Source: Magnetococcales bacterium (GTDB lineage Bacteria > Pseudomonadota > Magnetococcia > Magnetococcales > UBA8363). Taken from it: a stretch of DNA of 35,842 bases. The stretch spans positions 1 through 35,842 of the forward strand of contig JADGCV010000038.1 in assembly GCA_015228815.1 (NCBI GenBank), written 5' to 3'. The notes under the pieces were generated by a model. It ran no database searches, was not told where the DNA came from, and worked only from the letters and a program-made list of their open reading frames with translations. Made by a program: the position numbers and the translations under genes. Each line of letters starts with the position of its first letter. Position 1 is the first letter of the stretch. Of this stretch, positions 1 to 14,495 are shown in pieces.

Positions 1-46
1 TTCTTGGCACTGGGTGAGAGGGGGCGTGAAAAAAAATAAAAGAAAA

Positions 47-84
47 AACAAAACCCTGGGGGCAATCCCCCAGACCCTTTTTTT
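47..84. terminator. bidirectional GC hairpin terminator
   Basis: A perfect 7-bp stem, CTGGGGG-CAAT-CCCCCAG at 56-73, is followed on the plus strand by a run of seven T (78-84). On the other side it is preceded by an A-rich stretch (27-53), which becomes a T-rich tract on the minus strand. It could therefore end transcripts from either direction, including the bamD transcript that arrives from the right. Its sequence resembles the hairpins at 14496-14564. Confidence 0.6.
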
Positions 85-359
85 CTTTCAATAATTTAAT
101 ACGGGAAGGGGTCCGAACGATTACGCCTGCGGACAAAAGTCCACAGGCCCCGGAAAAAGTGCGGCCTCGAACTGCATATGAAACCGATGAATCGCTATAA
201 CGAACCGCTACCCGGTCCTACGATACTATTTTCACCCCCCATTTTATCAACAATAATCCTAGCAGAAAAAGCAACCGTTCGAATGTCATCCATCCGTCCC
301 CCACTTCCCCTGGGAGAGGAATTTCGGTGAGGGAAAAGATACATGATTCCTCGGTCTTA
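85..359. other. non-coding stretch downstream of bamD
   Basis: No gene with convincing coding character is seen here. The only structure is an imperfect hairpin at 125-148 (GCCTGCGGAC-AAAA-GTCCACAGGC, one C-A mismatch). It lacks a T-run, so it is not an obvious terminator. I could not match the stretch to a tRNA, tmRNA or other known RNA. Confidence 0.4.
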
Positions 360-1241
360 TCACATGTCGCCGCCCGGAAGCATGGCTGGGGTGAGTCCTT
401 TGACAAAGCGGGAGAGAAAAGAACCTTCCTTGACCCCTTGACGCAGGCTGGCCAGTTCCCAACGGCTGATGTCTTCTCCCTTCTCGAGCATGGCGACCGC
501 TTTCTTGTAGAACATGCCGTTGGGAAAATTATGGCCGAGAACGACGGAATGATTTCGTGCCTCTTCGCGCAGGCCAAGGCGCATGGAGGTCAATACCAGG
601 CTGAAAAGAGCCTCCTCGACGTAGATGGTGGTATTGAGGTCGGCATCCTGGAGCACCCGTTGAAATCGGTTGTTGGCGGCGATGTATTCTTCCAGGTCAA
701 GATAGTAGCGGGCAATGACCATTTCCTGTTCGGCCATGCGATCCTTGCAGACGTTGATCATTCGTTTCGCCTCCCAGGCATAATCGCTGTTGGGAAACCG
801 CGAAACCACTTCGCGGAAGGCAACCAGAGCATCCCTGGAACGTTGTTGATCGCGATAGGCGTCGGAAATCCGTTGGTAGAAACTCAGTCCGCGCATATAG
901 TAGGCGTAGGCGACGTTTTTATGGCGCGGGTGGAGGCGAATGAAGCGTTCCGCAGCGGAAACGGCCTCCTCATAGTTCTCCTTGCGATAATGGGCGTAGA
1001 TCAGATTGAGTTGCGCCGGGGTCGCCAGGGATGAGAAGGGGTGTTGCCGGTCCACATCCTGAAACTTATCTGTTGCCAGACCAAAACTTCCCTTTTTTAC
1101 CGCGTTGACCCCATCGCGATACAACTGCTCGGCGGAAAGCTTTTCCTTGACCTCATCCGGGGTGGAAGAACATCCCGGGATCATGAGTGCCAATCCAAGG
1201 CACAAGGTCAGCCGGTTAAAGCGTTTGATCGTGTGTTTCAC
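360..1241 (-). CDS. bamD: outer membrane assembly lipoprotein BamD
   Basis: BamD is the essential TPR lipoprotein of the BAM complex, which inserts beta-barrel proteins into the outer membrane; it acts at the periplasmic face of that membrane. The N-terminus has a lipoprotein signal ending in a lipobox, IPGC, with the lipidated Cys at residue 24 of this start. Helical TPR-like pairs follow: the 'LYRDGVNAVKKGSF' helix, 'HPRHKNVAYAYYMRGL', then 'YLDLEEYIAANNRFQ'. At about 290 residues it is slightly longer than typical BamD. I chose a GTG start at 1241 because GGTGA lies 4 nt upstream. An ATG 12 codons earlier (1277) has no visible ribosome site, but annotation from there is possible. It lies 67 bp (31 bp from the alternative start) downstream of the acyl-CoA ligase stop and is probably co-transcribed with it. 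Confidence 0.9.
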   Translation of the reverse strand: MKHTIKRFNRLTLCLGLALMIPGCSSTPDEVKEKLSAEQLYRDGVNAVKKGSFGLATDKFQDVDRQHPFSSLATPAQLNLIYAHYRKENYEEAVSAAERFIRLHPRHKNVAYAYYMRGLSFYQRISDAYRDQQRSRDALVAFREVVSRFPNSDYAWEAKRMINVCKDRMAEQEMVIARYYLDLEEYIAANNRFQRVLQDADLNTTIYVEEALFSLVLTSMRLGLREEARNHSVVLGHNFPNGMFYKKAVAMLEKGEDISRWELASLRQGVKEGSFLSRFVKGLTPAMLPGGDM

Positions 1242-1308
1242 AGTGTCACCGCATCGGGTTGTCGTTGTCGCAAACATGGTGGTGTCGCGTGGGGGAGGAG
1301 ATGCCCGA

Positions 1309-2802
1309 TCAGCCTGTCGGGATTTTTTTTCTGGCGCGGTCCGCCAGGGTCAGGCGATCAATCTTGCCGTTGGCCAGGAGGGGCAGTTCCGGTACCCGTT
1401 CGAGGTGATGGGGATGTTTGTAGCGTCCCAGTCGTGGGTTCAGCCACTCTTTGAGGGTGTCGAGATCGATGTCCCTGGTAGCGACGATCCAGGCGAATCC
1501 GACCTCGGTCCATTTTTTGTCGGGGACCGCGACGACGACCGCCTGCACAATGTCGGGATGGGCGACCAGTTGTTTTTCGACCTCGCCAGGAAAAACATTT
1601 TCTCCGCCGGAAATGTACATTTCCTTTTTCCGACCGACAACGTAGAAAAATCCCTCTTCGTCCCGACGTACCAGATCGCCGGTGGCGAAGAATCCGTCCC
1701 GCAACGATTGCTGAAAGCGGGCGTCATCGCGCCAATATCCCTTGCAGACATGCGGTCCGCCAAGAAGGAGTTCGCCGACCTGGTTGGCGCCAACATCGCG
1801 TCCCTGGTCATCGACCACCCGCGCCACGGAGTGGGGCATGGGTTTGCCGATGGAATCGGGCCTTTGCCAGGAGTCTTCGGTCTGGTGAAGAAAGCAGTTG
1901 GGACCGACCTCGGTCAAGCCAAATCCCTGTTTGAAGGGGACCCCTTTTTCATGGTAGGCCGTGATGAGGGGAAGGTCGAGGGGAGCGCCTCCAGAGAGCA
2001 GGACCCGAATGCGGCTGAAATCGGTCTGGGCGAAGCGGGGGTGGTCGCGGATGGCCTGGAACATGGTCGGAACGGCCCAGAACACGTTGACTCCATCATC
2101 GCGGATGGCGTCGAGGACGAAGCCGGGGTCGAAGCGTTCGAAGAGAATCATGGTTCCGCCGATGGAGAGGAGGGGGAACGTAAAAACGTTGTAGGCCCCG
2201 GTATGAAAAAAGGGGGTATTGATGATGGAAATATCATGGGGTTCGAGAACGCCAGCGCCGATGGTGTGTTCCATGTTGGCCATGAGCATGCGGGCGTGAA
2301 AAAGAACCCCCTTGGGCTCGCCGGTGGAGCCGGAGGTATAGAGCATCAACAACGGTTCGTCATCGCCGACAGGAGACAGGGGGGGGACGGGAAGGGGTTC
2401 ATTGCGGTCAATGGCGCCAAGGTCGTGCCACAGGAAAGAACTTTCGAAGGGGGCGGGACCTTCGCCAAGAAGGACCCTGGGTTCGACGTGTCGGATAATG
2501 GCACCAAGTTCCCTGGGCGAAAGGCGGTGGTTCAGGGGGACAAGAATCGCCCCCAGTTTGGCGCAGGCAAAAAAAAGGGTGAGGTGTTCGAGGCGGTTGG
2601 GGGCGAGCCAGGCGACCCGGTCACCACGGACCACCCCCTTGGCGTGGAGCCAGGCGCTCCAACCGAGGATTTCCTGTTCCAGTTCGGCGTAGGACCAGCG
2701 ACGATTGCGGATCCGGTCGATGATGGCGGTATGATTGGGGATCGACCGTCCATTTTCCTTGATGAAATCGTGCCACATACACCCGCTCCGCCGCTTGTTC
2801 AT
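1309..2802 (-). CDS. AMP-dependent acyl-CoA synthetase/ligase
   Basis: This is an adenylate-forming (ANL superfamily) enzyme that activates a carboxylic acid, probably a fatty acid, to acyl-AMP and then acyl-CoA. The 497 residues are full length. The P-loop-like AMP motif YTSGSTGEPKG is at residues 155-165, the A5 motif GFGLTEVGP lies mid-protein, and TGDLVRRDEEGFFYVVGRKKE is the usual hinge region. The C-terminal catalytic lysine motif is NGKIDR. The start codon overlaps the stop of the upstream hydrolase gene as ATGA (2799-2802), so translation is likely coupled. The substrate cannot be read from sequence; long-chain, aryl or O-succinylbenzoate-like acids are all possible. Pairing with an alpha/beta hydrolase suggests acyl-chain processing. 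Confidence 0.87.
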   Translation of the reverse strand: MNKRRSGCMWHDFIKENGRSIPNHTAIIDRIRNRRWSYAELEQEILGWSAWLHAKGVVRGDRVAWLAPNRLEHLTLFFACAKLGAILVPLNHRLSPRELGAIIRHVEPRVLLGEGPAPFESSFLWHDLGAIDRNEPLPVPPLSPVGDDEPLLMLYTSGSTGEPKGVLFHARMLMANMEHTIGAGVLEPHDISIINTPFFHTGAYNVFTFPLLSIGGTMILFERFDPGFVLDAIRDDGVNVFWAVPTMFQAIRDHPRFAQTDFSRIRVLLSGGAPLDLPLITAYHEKGVPFKQGFGLTEVGPNCFLHQTEDSWQRPDSIGKPMPHSVARVVDDQGRDVGANQVGELLLGGPHVCKGYWRDDARFQQSLRDGFFATGDLVRRDEEGFFYVVGRKKEMYISGGENVFPGEVEKQLVAHPDIVQAVVVAVPDKKWTEVGFAWIVATRDIDLDTLKEWLNPRLGRYKHPHHLERVPELPLLANGKIDRLTLADRARKKIPTG

Positions 2803-3587
2803 CCGTTGTGATCGAGAAATCCGACGATGGCCTGGACCGTTTCGGGGATTTTCTCCAGAAAAAAGAGGTGGTCCGCATCGGTGATTTCCACCACGGTCGC
2901 CTGGGGCAGATCTTTGGCCAGTTGCCAGGCGTTGGCCGGGGGGACCAGGAGGTCCTGATCGGCGGTCAGGATCAGCACCGGGCAGGAAATGCGGGCGAGT
3001 GGCAGAGGATCCTTCATGAACGCCTCCACCGCGAAGAACTGATACATCACCTGTTCCGGGTCGGCGGGGTCGGCGACCCGTTGGCGGACAACATGATCAT
3101 GGACCTCGGGAAAGCGGTTCTTGAGCAGGGGACAGAGTTGTTCCGACAGAGCCGCCGTTACCCGGGCCAGAGGTTCCAGGGCGTAGATGGCGCGTATTTG
3201 TTCCTCGGTCAGGGAGGGAAACATCCGCCGATAGACCGGCCCGCCAGAAGTGGTACACATCAGCACCATGGCGTCCACCCGGTGCGGTACCTTGAGAGCC
3301 AGTTTCTGGGCGATGAATCCCCCCATGCTCAGACCAATGACGGAAAATCGTTTGTACCCCAGGTCATCCATCAGGGACAGGGCGTCATCGGCCAGGTCGT
3401 CCAGGGTGTATCCACGGTCCGCCTTGGGAGCGCGGCCCATGCCGCGATTGTCGGGCAGGATGAAGCGAAACCGTTGTTCCATGGGGGCCAGCAGCCGTGA
3501 AAACACCCAGTTGCCGCTGGCGAATCCCGACAGGCACAGAACTGGATGGCCCTTCCCGACGACATCGTAATGTCCCGAAAATTTCAT
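2799..3587 (-). CDS. alpha/beta hydrolase
   Basis: A 262-residue alpha/beta-hydrolase-fold protein. The oxyanion region is LCLSGFASGNW (residues 18-28), the nucleophile elbow GLSMG has Ser87, the likely acid is Asp in LTADQDLLVPP, and the catalytic His is in TDADHLFF near the C-terminus. The family covers esterases, lipases, thioesterases and C-C hydrolases, so the substrate is not predictable. The open frame extends 67 to 70 codons further upstream, but that part lies over the peroxiredoxin gene. I chose ATG 3587 because GGATGA sits 6 nt upstream; ATG 3596 is a second option. It starts 22 bp after the bcp stop and overlaps the ligase start by 4 bp. Confidence 0.85.
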   Translation of the reverse strand: MKFSGHYDVVGKGHPVLCLSGFASGNWVFSRLLAPMEQRFRFILPDNRGMGRAPKADRGYTLDDLADDALSLMDDLGYKRFSVIGLSMGGFIAQKLALKVPHRVDAMVLMCTTSGGPVYRRMFPSLTEEQIRAIYALEPLARVTAALSEQLCPLLKNRFPEVHDHVVRQRVADPADPEQVMYQFFAVEAFMKDPLPLARISCPVLILTADQDLLVPPANAWQLAKDLPQATVVEITDADHLFFLEKIPETVQAIVGFLDHNG

Positions 3588-3609
3588 GAGTGTCATCCGT
3601 TCTGGTGTT

Positions 3610-4095
3610 TCAGGTCGTCTGTTCGCCGAAGAGGGCGCGGCAGTCGGCGAGGACCGCTTCGGCATGACCCTTGACCCGGACGTTGTCGTAAATTTTGCGC
3701 ACGACGCCGCCGGTATCGATGATGAAGGTCGAACGGACGAGTCCCATGTTGGTTTTTCCAAAACTCTTTTTTTCCCGCCAGACGCCAAACTGATCACATA
3801 TCTGTCCGTTGCTATCGCTCAGGAGGGTGAAACCAAGCCCCTGGGTTGAACGAAATTTGGCGTGGGAGGCCTGACCATCCCTGGAAATGCCGACGATTTT
3901 GACCCCCAGGCAATCGAATTCGGCAATCAGGGATTGGAAGTCCTTGGCCTCCTGGGTACAACCGGGGGTGTTGTCCCTGGGATAAAAGTAGAGGACCGCC
4001 CCGTTGCTTCCCGGCAGAGAGGAAAGCGCCACAGGCTGGCCATCCTGATCCGGGAGGATCATGTCGGTAATTGCATCTCCCACCTTGAGACTCAT
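3610..4095 (-). CDS. bcp: thioredoxin-dependent peroxiredoxin, Bcp/PrxQ type
   Basis: Cytoplasmic thiol peroxidase of the AhpC/TSA family, reducing H2O2 and organic hydroperoxides. The 161-residue form starts at an ATG with a strong GGAGGAAC site 5 nt upstream; 13 further in-frame codons upstream are unlikely to be used. The peroxidatic site is TPGCT with Cys46, followed by QEAKDF. The resolving Cys that many PrxQ proteins have five residues later is Lys here, so this is probably a 1-Cys member or uses another thiol (a Cys occurs in 'SNGQICDQFGVW', as in E. coli Bcp). The C-terminal half has the family motif SFGKTNMGLVRSTFIID. It sits between a ferritin-like gene and a hydrolase, fitting a peroxide-defence operon. 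Confidence 0.9.
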   Translation of the reverse strand: MSLKVGDAITDMILPDQDGQPVALSSLPGSNGAVLYFYPRDNTPGCTQEAKDFQSLIAEFDCLGVKIVGISRDGQASHAKFRSTQGLGFTLLSDSNGQICDQFGVWREKKSFGKTNMGLVRSTFIIDTGGVVRKIYDNVRVKGHAEAVLADCRALFGEQTT

Positions 4096-4130
4096 GAGGT
4101 TCCTCCCTGATTCGGGATTGCGTTTGGCGA

Positions 4131-4589
4131 TCAACCTTCACGTTGGGCGTCGTCGTATTTTTGTTCGATCTGTTTGCCGTGTTTGGATTCCTGTTCCGCG
4201 AGAAAGCTGAAGATTTCCGACAGTTCCGGGGAGGTGGAATTTTTCGCCAGCATGGTGTAGAAACGCGAGGCCTGTTTTTCCCGCTTGGCGGCCAGGAGCA
4301 GGGCATCTTCATAACCGATGCTGCCGCCGGCGTCCTTGATGACGTGCATCTCGGCAATCTTCATGTCAGGGTCGGGGACGATGCGGGTGGAGATGGGAAG
4401 GCGTTTGTTGGCGAGAATCGCTTCGAGCCGTCGTTTGTGGTCGTATTCTTCGGCGGCATGGGCCAGCAGGGCTTTTTTCTGGTCTTCGCTCTTGGAGCGC
4501 GCGGCCATTCCTTCATAAAATTTGGCTTCGTCCTCTTCGTGTCCGATGGCGAAGCGGATGGCGTCTTCGAAGGTATCGAGTTTCGACAT
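4131..4589 (-). CDS. ferritin-like / rubrerythrin-type di-iron protein
   Basis: A 152-residue four-helix-bundle protein of the ferritin/rubrerythrin superfamily. Putative metal ligands come in the expected pattern: an early EEDEAKFY helix (residues 18-25), an E-x-x-H element in HAAEEYDHKRR (about 44-54), EKQASRFY in the third helix, and E-x-x-H in AEQESKHGKQ near the end. There is no rubredoxin domain, so it is not a full rubrerythrin. Such proteins oxidise or store iron or reduce peroxide; which applies here is inference. AAGGAG stands 5 nt before the ATG. It lies between fpr (55 bp upstream) and bcp (35 bp downstream), consistent with joint iron and peroxide handling. Confidence 0.8.
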   Translation of the reverse strand: MSKLDTFEDAIRFAIGHEEDEAKFYEGMAARSKSEDQKKALLAHAAEEYDHKRRLEAILANKRLPISTRIVPDPDMKIAEMHVIKDAGGSIGYEDALLLAAKREKQASRFYTMLAKNSTSPELSEIFSFLAEQESKHGKQIEQKYDDAQREG

Positions 4590-4644
4590 GTTTTCTCCTT
4601 GGGGGGTTCAGGTTTGATGGGGTCCGTCGGGGGCGTGACGGGGA

Positions 4645-5487
4645 TCACCAATATTTTTCCAGGTGCAGATTGCCCGGGTCCTTGCGTGATCCGGGATCGA
4701 ACCCCCGTTTCTGGAGGATGGCGGCAACATTCTCGACCATTCCGGGATGGCCGCACAGGAAAGCGTGACAGGAGTCGGGATTCGGCTTGAACCCGATCAG
4801 TCGCGGCAGCTGGGGATGGTCGAGAATGACATCGATCCGACCGGTCCAGCCGCTCCAGGTGTAATCGTTCTCGCGACCGGTGATGGCGGGAAGATAGTGA
4901 AAGCCACCACAGGCGCGGGCAAGGGATTCGAGTTCGGCGCGGTAGCCCAGGTCCCAGGAGTAACGGGCGCCGTGGATGACCGATAGGGGCCGAACAGGGC
5001 ATCCTTCGCCAAGCGCGAGGGAGCGAACCATGCTCATGTAGGGGGCAAGTCCGGTTCCGGTGCCAATGAGAAGAAGATCCTTGTCGGCTGGAACCTGGTT
5101 GAGGGTGAAAACGCCCGTGGCCTTGGTCCCCATGAACAAACGATCGCCCGCCTTGAGGCAAAAAAGGCGCGGGGTCAATTGACCGCTGCCGACGAGGGAG
5201 ATGAAAAATTCGACAAATTCCCGTTCCTGGCTGCCAGAACTGATGGAATAGGCGCGGCGGATCAGACGATCCTTGCGGAGGGGATCGATTTCCTCGGGGT
5301 CGGCATCGGCCAGCCTTGGGGCTGCATGGGGCAGGCCAAGGACGGTGAACTGCCCGGCCTCGAAGGAAAACGGTTCATCGGGCCGGATCCGGAAGATGGA
5401 CAGCCGGGGGGTGATGTTGATCCGCTGGATGACGGTGGCATTGAAGGCATCCTTGGCGGGCGATGCCGCTGGTGGCGCTGTGACCAT
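4645..5487 (-). CDS. fpr: ferredoxin/flavodoxin--NADP+ reductase
   Basis: FAD enzyme moving electrons between NADPH and ferredoxin or flavodoxin. The 280 residues start at an ATG with GGGAGGA 3 nt upstream; about 113 extra in-frame codons upstream have no coding character. The FAD-binding motif RAYSISS is at residues 78-84, the NADP pyrophosphate motif GTGTGLAPY at 142-150, the CGHPGM motif is near the C-terminus, and the protein ends in EKYW, as bacterial class-I Fpr proteins do. It heads the leftward operon with the ferritin-like and peroxiredoxin genes, so it may supply reductant for them. A possible promoter is at 5584-5611. Confidence 0.9.
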   Translation of the reverse strand: MVTAPPAASPAKDAFNATVIQRINITPRLSIFRIRPDEPFSFEAGQFTVLGLPHAAPRLADADPEEIDPLRKDRLIRRAYSISSGSQEREFVEFFISLVGSGQLTPRLFCLKAGDRLFMGTKATGVFTLNQVPADKDLLLIGTGTGLAPYMSMVRSLALGEGCPVRPLSVIHGARYSWDLGYRAELESLARACGGFHYLPAITGRENDYTWSGWTGRIDVILDHPQLPRLIGFKPNPDSCHAFLCGHPGMVENVAAILQKRGFDPGSRKDPGNLHLEKYW

Positions 5488-5583
5488 GAATCCTCCCTTG
5501 AGGCTCGGGGCCGGTCTTTTCCTCGCCCCGTCCCCTTTGTGTCCGTTTTTGTGTTCGTTCTTGCAAACCGGCAACCTTTCCTT

Positions 5584-5611
5584 ATTATCATTCCCTGGCC
5601 CGTTTTTCCAC
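5584..5611 (-). promoter_or_regulatory. possible promoter for the fpr operon
   Basis: On the minus strand GATAAT (plus-strand 5584-5589) resembles a -10 box. A weak TGGAAA at 5605-5610 lies 15-16 nt further upstream. It stands about 100 bp ahead of the fpr start, inside the 286-bp divergent gap between fpr and the plus-strand three-gene module. The -35 match is poor, so this is only a candidate. Confidence 0.25.
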
Positions 5612-5773
5612 CGCCATCGTCGGATGGGGGCAAAACGGAGCCACAGGATGACGAATGCCGGCAGTGATGGACGTTTTCCCGTGGACGGTTCCGTGTTATG
5701 TTGATCCGCCATTGTTCTTAACGAAGGATGACCGTCTTTTCCACGGCAAGAGCCGTCAGGGGGGAGACGCGCG

Positions 5774-6196
5774 GTGAAAATTTCTCGACCGCCATCATGT
5801 CCCGCGAAGTATGCCGAAGCCGCCAAACGTCACTGGCAGGATGCGGAGATCCTTTTCCTGCGGGATCGCAAGGCCAATGCCGACCAATTGTACGGTCTGG
5901 CGGCTGAATGCGCGATCAAGGCCTTGTTGGTCTCTCCCATGCTGTTGGGCAGTCCTGATTTGGACAGAAAGTTCAAGATCCACATGAATGGGAACAATCT
6001 CTGGATCGGTTTTCAGGCGCTGGCGAAGGGTAGAGGAAAACATTTTTCACTCTTGGACGAAAATTGCCCCTACAATAACTGGTTCATCGACCAACGTTAT
6101 TGTGCCGATGGTACAATCGAGATAGACAGGATCCATGCTCGACGACAATGGACAGGACAGATCATGGAAGTGCTGAAATACTCCGAGACCTTGTGA
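5774..6196 (+). CDS. small HEPN-like protein, putative RNase/effector
   Basis: A 140-residue protein whose N-terminal half looks like a HEPN domain. A helix with KYAEAAKRHWQDAEILF (residues 12-28) is followed by ADQLYGLAAECAIKALL (36-52), matching the 'aaE.alKall' helix of HEPN families. Then comes R65-x4-H70 (RKFKIH), the spacing of the HEPN catalytic Rx4-6H motif. HEPN proteins with this motif are commonly metal-independent RNases in toxin-antitoxin and defence systems. Catalysis here is inference, and a non-catalytic adaptor is possible. The start is GTG with GGGGAGA about 7 nt upstream. It is the first gene of the module; the next start codon is 8 nt after its stop. No long antitoxin gene is evident beside it. 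Confidence 0.6.
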   Translation: MKISRPPSCPAKYAEAAKRHWQDAEILFLRDRKANADQLYGLAAECAIKALLVSPMLLGSPDLDRKFKIHMNGNNLWIGFQALAKGRGKHFSLLDENCPYNNWFIDQRYCADGTIEIDRIHARRQWTGQIMEVLKYSETL

Positions 6197-6204
6197 GGCC
6201 GTAT

Positions 6205-7514
6205 ATGGGTATCGTTGTCTTTAATCAGGCGATCGAAATTGCCCTTTGCGCGGTGACGCAACATCTTTCTTCCTTGCCAAGAAATCCGATAATACTTCGC
6301 GACTTGCGTGGCCGTATCCGCATCGCCCTGGATGCATCGGAGGAAAATGAAAAACTTAAGAAATCATTGACCAAACTTGCCGACCAACTCCATCCCGCCC
6401 TGGGGGCGTTCACCTATGGGAAAGAACATCTTTTTCTTTTCCGTGAAGGGGTGCCCGATCCGAAACATTTTTTCAAGTCCGCCGATCTGATTCCTCTTAA
6501 GGTCGAAGGAAAAAAAACGATTTATCTGCTGGAACGCCTGGTCACGGGCCAGGACTGGGTGTCTCCCGCCGATTGTGTCAACGATCGGCAACCGCAACGG
6601 TTTACCTTCTTCGGCCTCAAGGGCGGGGTGGGGCGTTCCACCGTGGCGGCGGTTTGGGCCTGGCATTTGGCGCGGAACAAGTACAAGGTTCTTGTCGTCG
6701 ATCTGGACCTGGAATCGCCCGGTGTCGGCTCGATGCTCCTGCCCAACGACAAGCTGCCCGAATTCGGTATTGTCGATTGGTTCGTCGAATCGATGGTGGG
6801 GCAGGAGGCGTTGGTCGTGCCGGCGATGGTGGGCAAAAGCACGCTGCCAGGCACCAATGAGGGATGGATCCGGGTGGTACCGGCCTATGGAAGGGGTGAA
6901 ACCGACTATATGGCAAAGCTTTCCCGGTGTTACCAGGATCTGCCCACCTCCTCCGGGAGGCCTGTCTCCTGGGCCGACCGGTTGGAGCGAATGCTCGACG
7001 CCCTGGAGCAGCAGGAACGGCCCGACGTGGTTTTGCTCGACAGCCGGGCGGGATTGCACGACATTTCCGCCGTCACCGTAACCCGGTTGGGAGCGACGGC
7101 TTTTTTGTTCGCCATTCATACCCCCCAGACATGGATGGGATATCGGCATCTTTTTCGTCATTGGCAACAGCGTCATACCCGGCCCGATCAATTCCGGGAT
7201 CGATTGCAGATCGTGGCGGGCATGATTCCAGACCTTGATGCGGATCATTATCTGGAAGGGTTGCGGGAAGAATTCTACCGTCTTTTTGTCGATACGCTCT
7301 ATGAGGAGGGAACGGATGAAACGGCGGCATTGTTCAACTTTGATCTGAACGACCGTTCGGCGCCGCATACCCCCTGGAACGTGCGCTGGCAGATTGCCCT
7401 TCAGGGGTTCGATCCGGTCAACCGTCCCAACCGGGTGCCGGAACAGATTCTGCAAGCCGCGTTTGGCGAGTTTTTCGAACGGGCCGATCTTCTTCTGCCC
7501 CAGCTTCCCGCGTC

Positions 7515-7518
<4 letters not shown>
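6205..7518 (+). CDS. ParA/MinD-like ATPase with variant KGGVGR P-loop
   Basis: A 437-residue SIMIBI-class P-loop protein. Residues 1-130 form an N-terminal region I do not recognise. The deviant Walker A is KGGVGRS at 139-145, where the normal second Lys (the P-loop lysine) is Arg. Switch-like DLDLESPG is at 166-173 and the Walker-B-like VLLDSRAGLHD at 276-286, in the place of ParA 'vDtpaGl'. Nucleotide binding is likely; hydrolysis may be weak because of Lys-to-Arg. I chose ATG 6205 because GAGG stands 6 nt upstream and it follows the HEPN stop by 8 nt. The open frame runs 35 codons further back but would overlap that gene by 97 bp. The stop overlaps the giant gene's start as ATGA. A regulatory NTPase in a conflict system is the best guess. 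Confidence 0.75.
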
Positions 7519-13345
<5,827 letters not shown>

Positions 13346-13351
13346 TCCGCC

Positions 13352-14038
13352 ATGCTTGACGCCGACGACCTGGCGGCCATCCGCCTGACCCTGGAACTGG
13401 CGACCATGACCACCGTGGTTCTCCTGCTGTTGGGTACGCCTCTGGCGTGGTGGCTGTCGCGGACCCGGAGCCGCTGGAAGGGACCTTTGGAAGCGGTGGT
13501 ATCCCTGCCCCTGGTGCTGCCGCCAACGGTACTTGGTTTTTATCTGTTGATCACCATGGGTCCCCATGGCCCGATCGGCGCATTGACCCGGACCCTCGGA
13601 CTGGGACACCTTCCCTTCACCTTTCCCGGCCTGGTCGTCGCATCGGTGATCTATTCGCTCCCCTTCGTGGTGCAACCGATCCAGAACGCCTTCGAGGCGA
13701 TAGGGGAAGGTCCCATGGAGGTGGCCGCTACCCTGAGGGCTTCGCCGCTCGATGCCTTTTTCACCGTGGCCCTGCCACTGGCGCGACCGGGCATTCTGAC
13801 CGCGGCCATTCTGGGATTTGCCCATACGGTCGGGGAATTCGGGGTAATCCTGATGATGGGGGGGAATATTCCCGGAGTGACCCGGGTGGTGTCGGTGCAG
13901 ATCTATTCACGGGTGGAGGCGATGGAATACACCCATGCCCATTGGCTTTCGGGTGGGCTGGTCGTTTTTGCCTTTTTTGTCCTGCTTGCGCTTCAGAGGC
14001 TCAAAGGAACCCATGCGCCGCGGCGACTCCGCCCATGA
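13352..14038 (+). CDS. modB: molybdate ABC transporter permease ModB
   Basis: A 228-residue inner-membrane permease of the molybdate importer. Hydrophobic segments include '[16 protein letters not shown]', '[18 protein letters not shown]', '[14 protein letters not shown]' and a C-terminal '[14 protein letters not shown]'. The ABC-coupling EAA-like loop reads [20 protein letters not shown] and is followed by [15 protein letters not shown], a ModB hallmark. The cognate ATPase gene modC is not next to it. The neighbouring gene lies on the other strand and overlaps the modB 3' end by 38 bp, so ModC must be encoded elsewhere or the transporter is incomplete. Confidence 0.93.
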   Translation: MLDADDLAAIRLTLELATMTTVVLLLLGTPLAWWLSRTRSRWKGPLEAVVSLPLVLPPTVLGFYLLITMGPHGPIGALTRTLGLGHLPFTFPGLVVASVIYSLPFVVQPIQNAFEAIGEGPMEVAATLRASPLDAFFTVALPLARPGILTAAILGFAHTVGEFGVILMMGGNIPGVTRVVSVQIYSRVEAMEYTHAHWLSGGLVVFAFFVLLALQRLKGTHAPRRLRP

Positions 14039-14471
14039 TGGCGATGACGCTGCCGATCAGCAGGACAATATGGAGGTAGTGCATGACGGGAAAAACCCGC
14101 CTGGAGCCACGGGGGGAGATTTTGCCGACCATCCGGGGCAGGACGAAGGGTTCGATGATGAAAAGCATGATCGAAAACAGGATCCAGATGCCGATCATTG
14201 CATGCAACCACCACTGGGAGCCTTGAAAAATCTGCGACCATCCGTCACGGCTGTGGATCATGAAGGCGCCGCTGGCCGCGGTCATGGCGGTGGTGAACCG
14301 GGCCTGACGGGCGAATCGTCGTTCGAATTCGTGAAATATTTTGAAGGGTTCACTCTCCTTGTCCATTCCCCGGAGGGCAGGAATCATTACCGTGGTGACC
14401 ATGGCGACGCCGCCGATCCAGAAGACGACGCAGACGACATGTATGATGCGGGCTATGATGTGCGGTTCCAT
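14001..14471 (-). CDS. CopD-like integral membrane protein
   Basis: A 156-residue membrane protein with about four transmembrane helices: '[20 protein letters not shown]', '[14 protein letters not shown]', '[20 protein letters not shown]' and '[20 protein letters not shown]'. Histidines in helix positions (IIHVV, WLHAM, HYLH) and the H..W.GG pattern recall the CopD/DUF2269-like family of small, possibly haem- or copper-related membrane proteins; the exact role is unknown. The ATG at 14471 has AGGT just upstream; 16 extra upstream codons run into the hairpin repeat. Its 3' end overlaps modB antisense by 38 bp. Confidence 0.7.
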   Translation of the reverse strand: MEPHIIARIIHVVCVVFWIGGVAMVTTVMIPALRGMDKESEPFKIFHEFERRFARQARFTTAMTAASGAFMIHSRDGWSQIFQGSQWWLHAMIGIWILFSIMLFIIEPFVLPRMVGKISPRGSRRVFPVMHYLHIVLLIGSVIAIMGGVAAAHGFL

Positions 14472-14495
14472 TGTGACCTGCGGTTTTTTGTGTTG

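Noticed and set aside
125-148. Hairpin near the left edge as a tRNA or terminator
   Set aside because: No cloverleaf can be drawn and there is no T-run; the stem has a mismatch.
327-2811. Long plus-strand ORFs opposite bamD and the acyl-CoA ligase (235 and 568 codons)
   Set aside because: They are antisense frames of clear genes in GC-rich DNA, with no recognisable motifs or ribosome sites.
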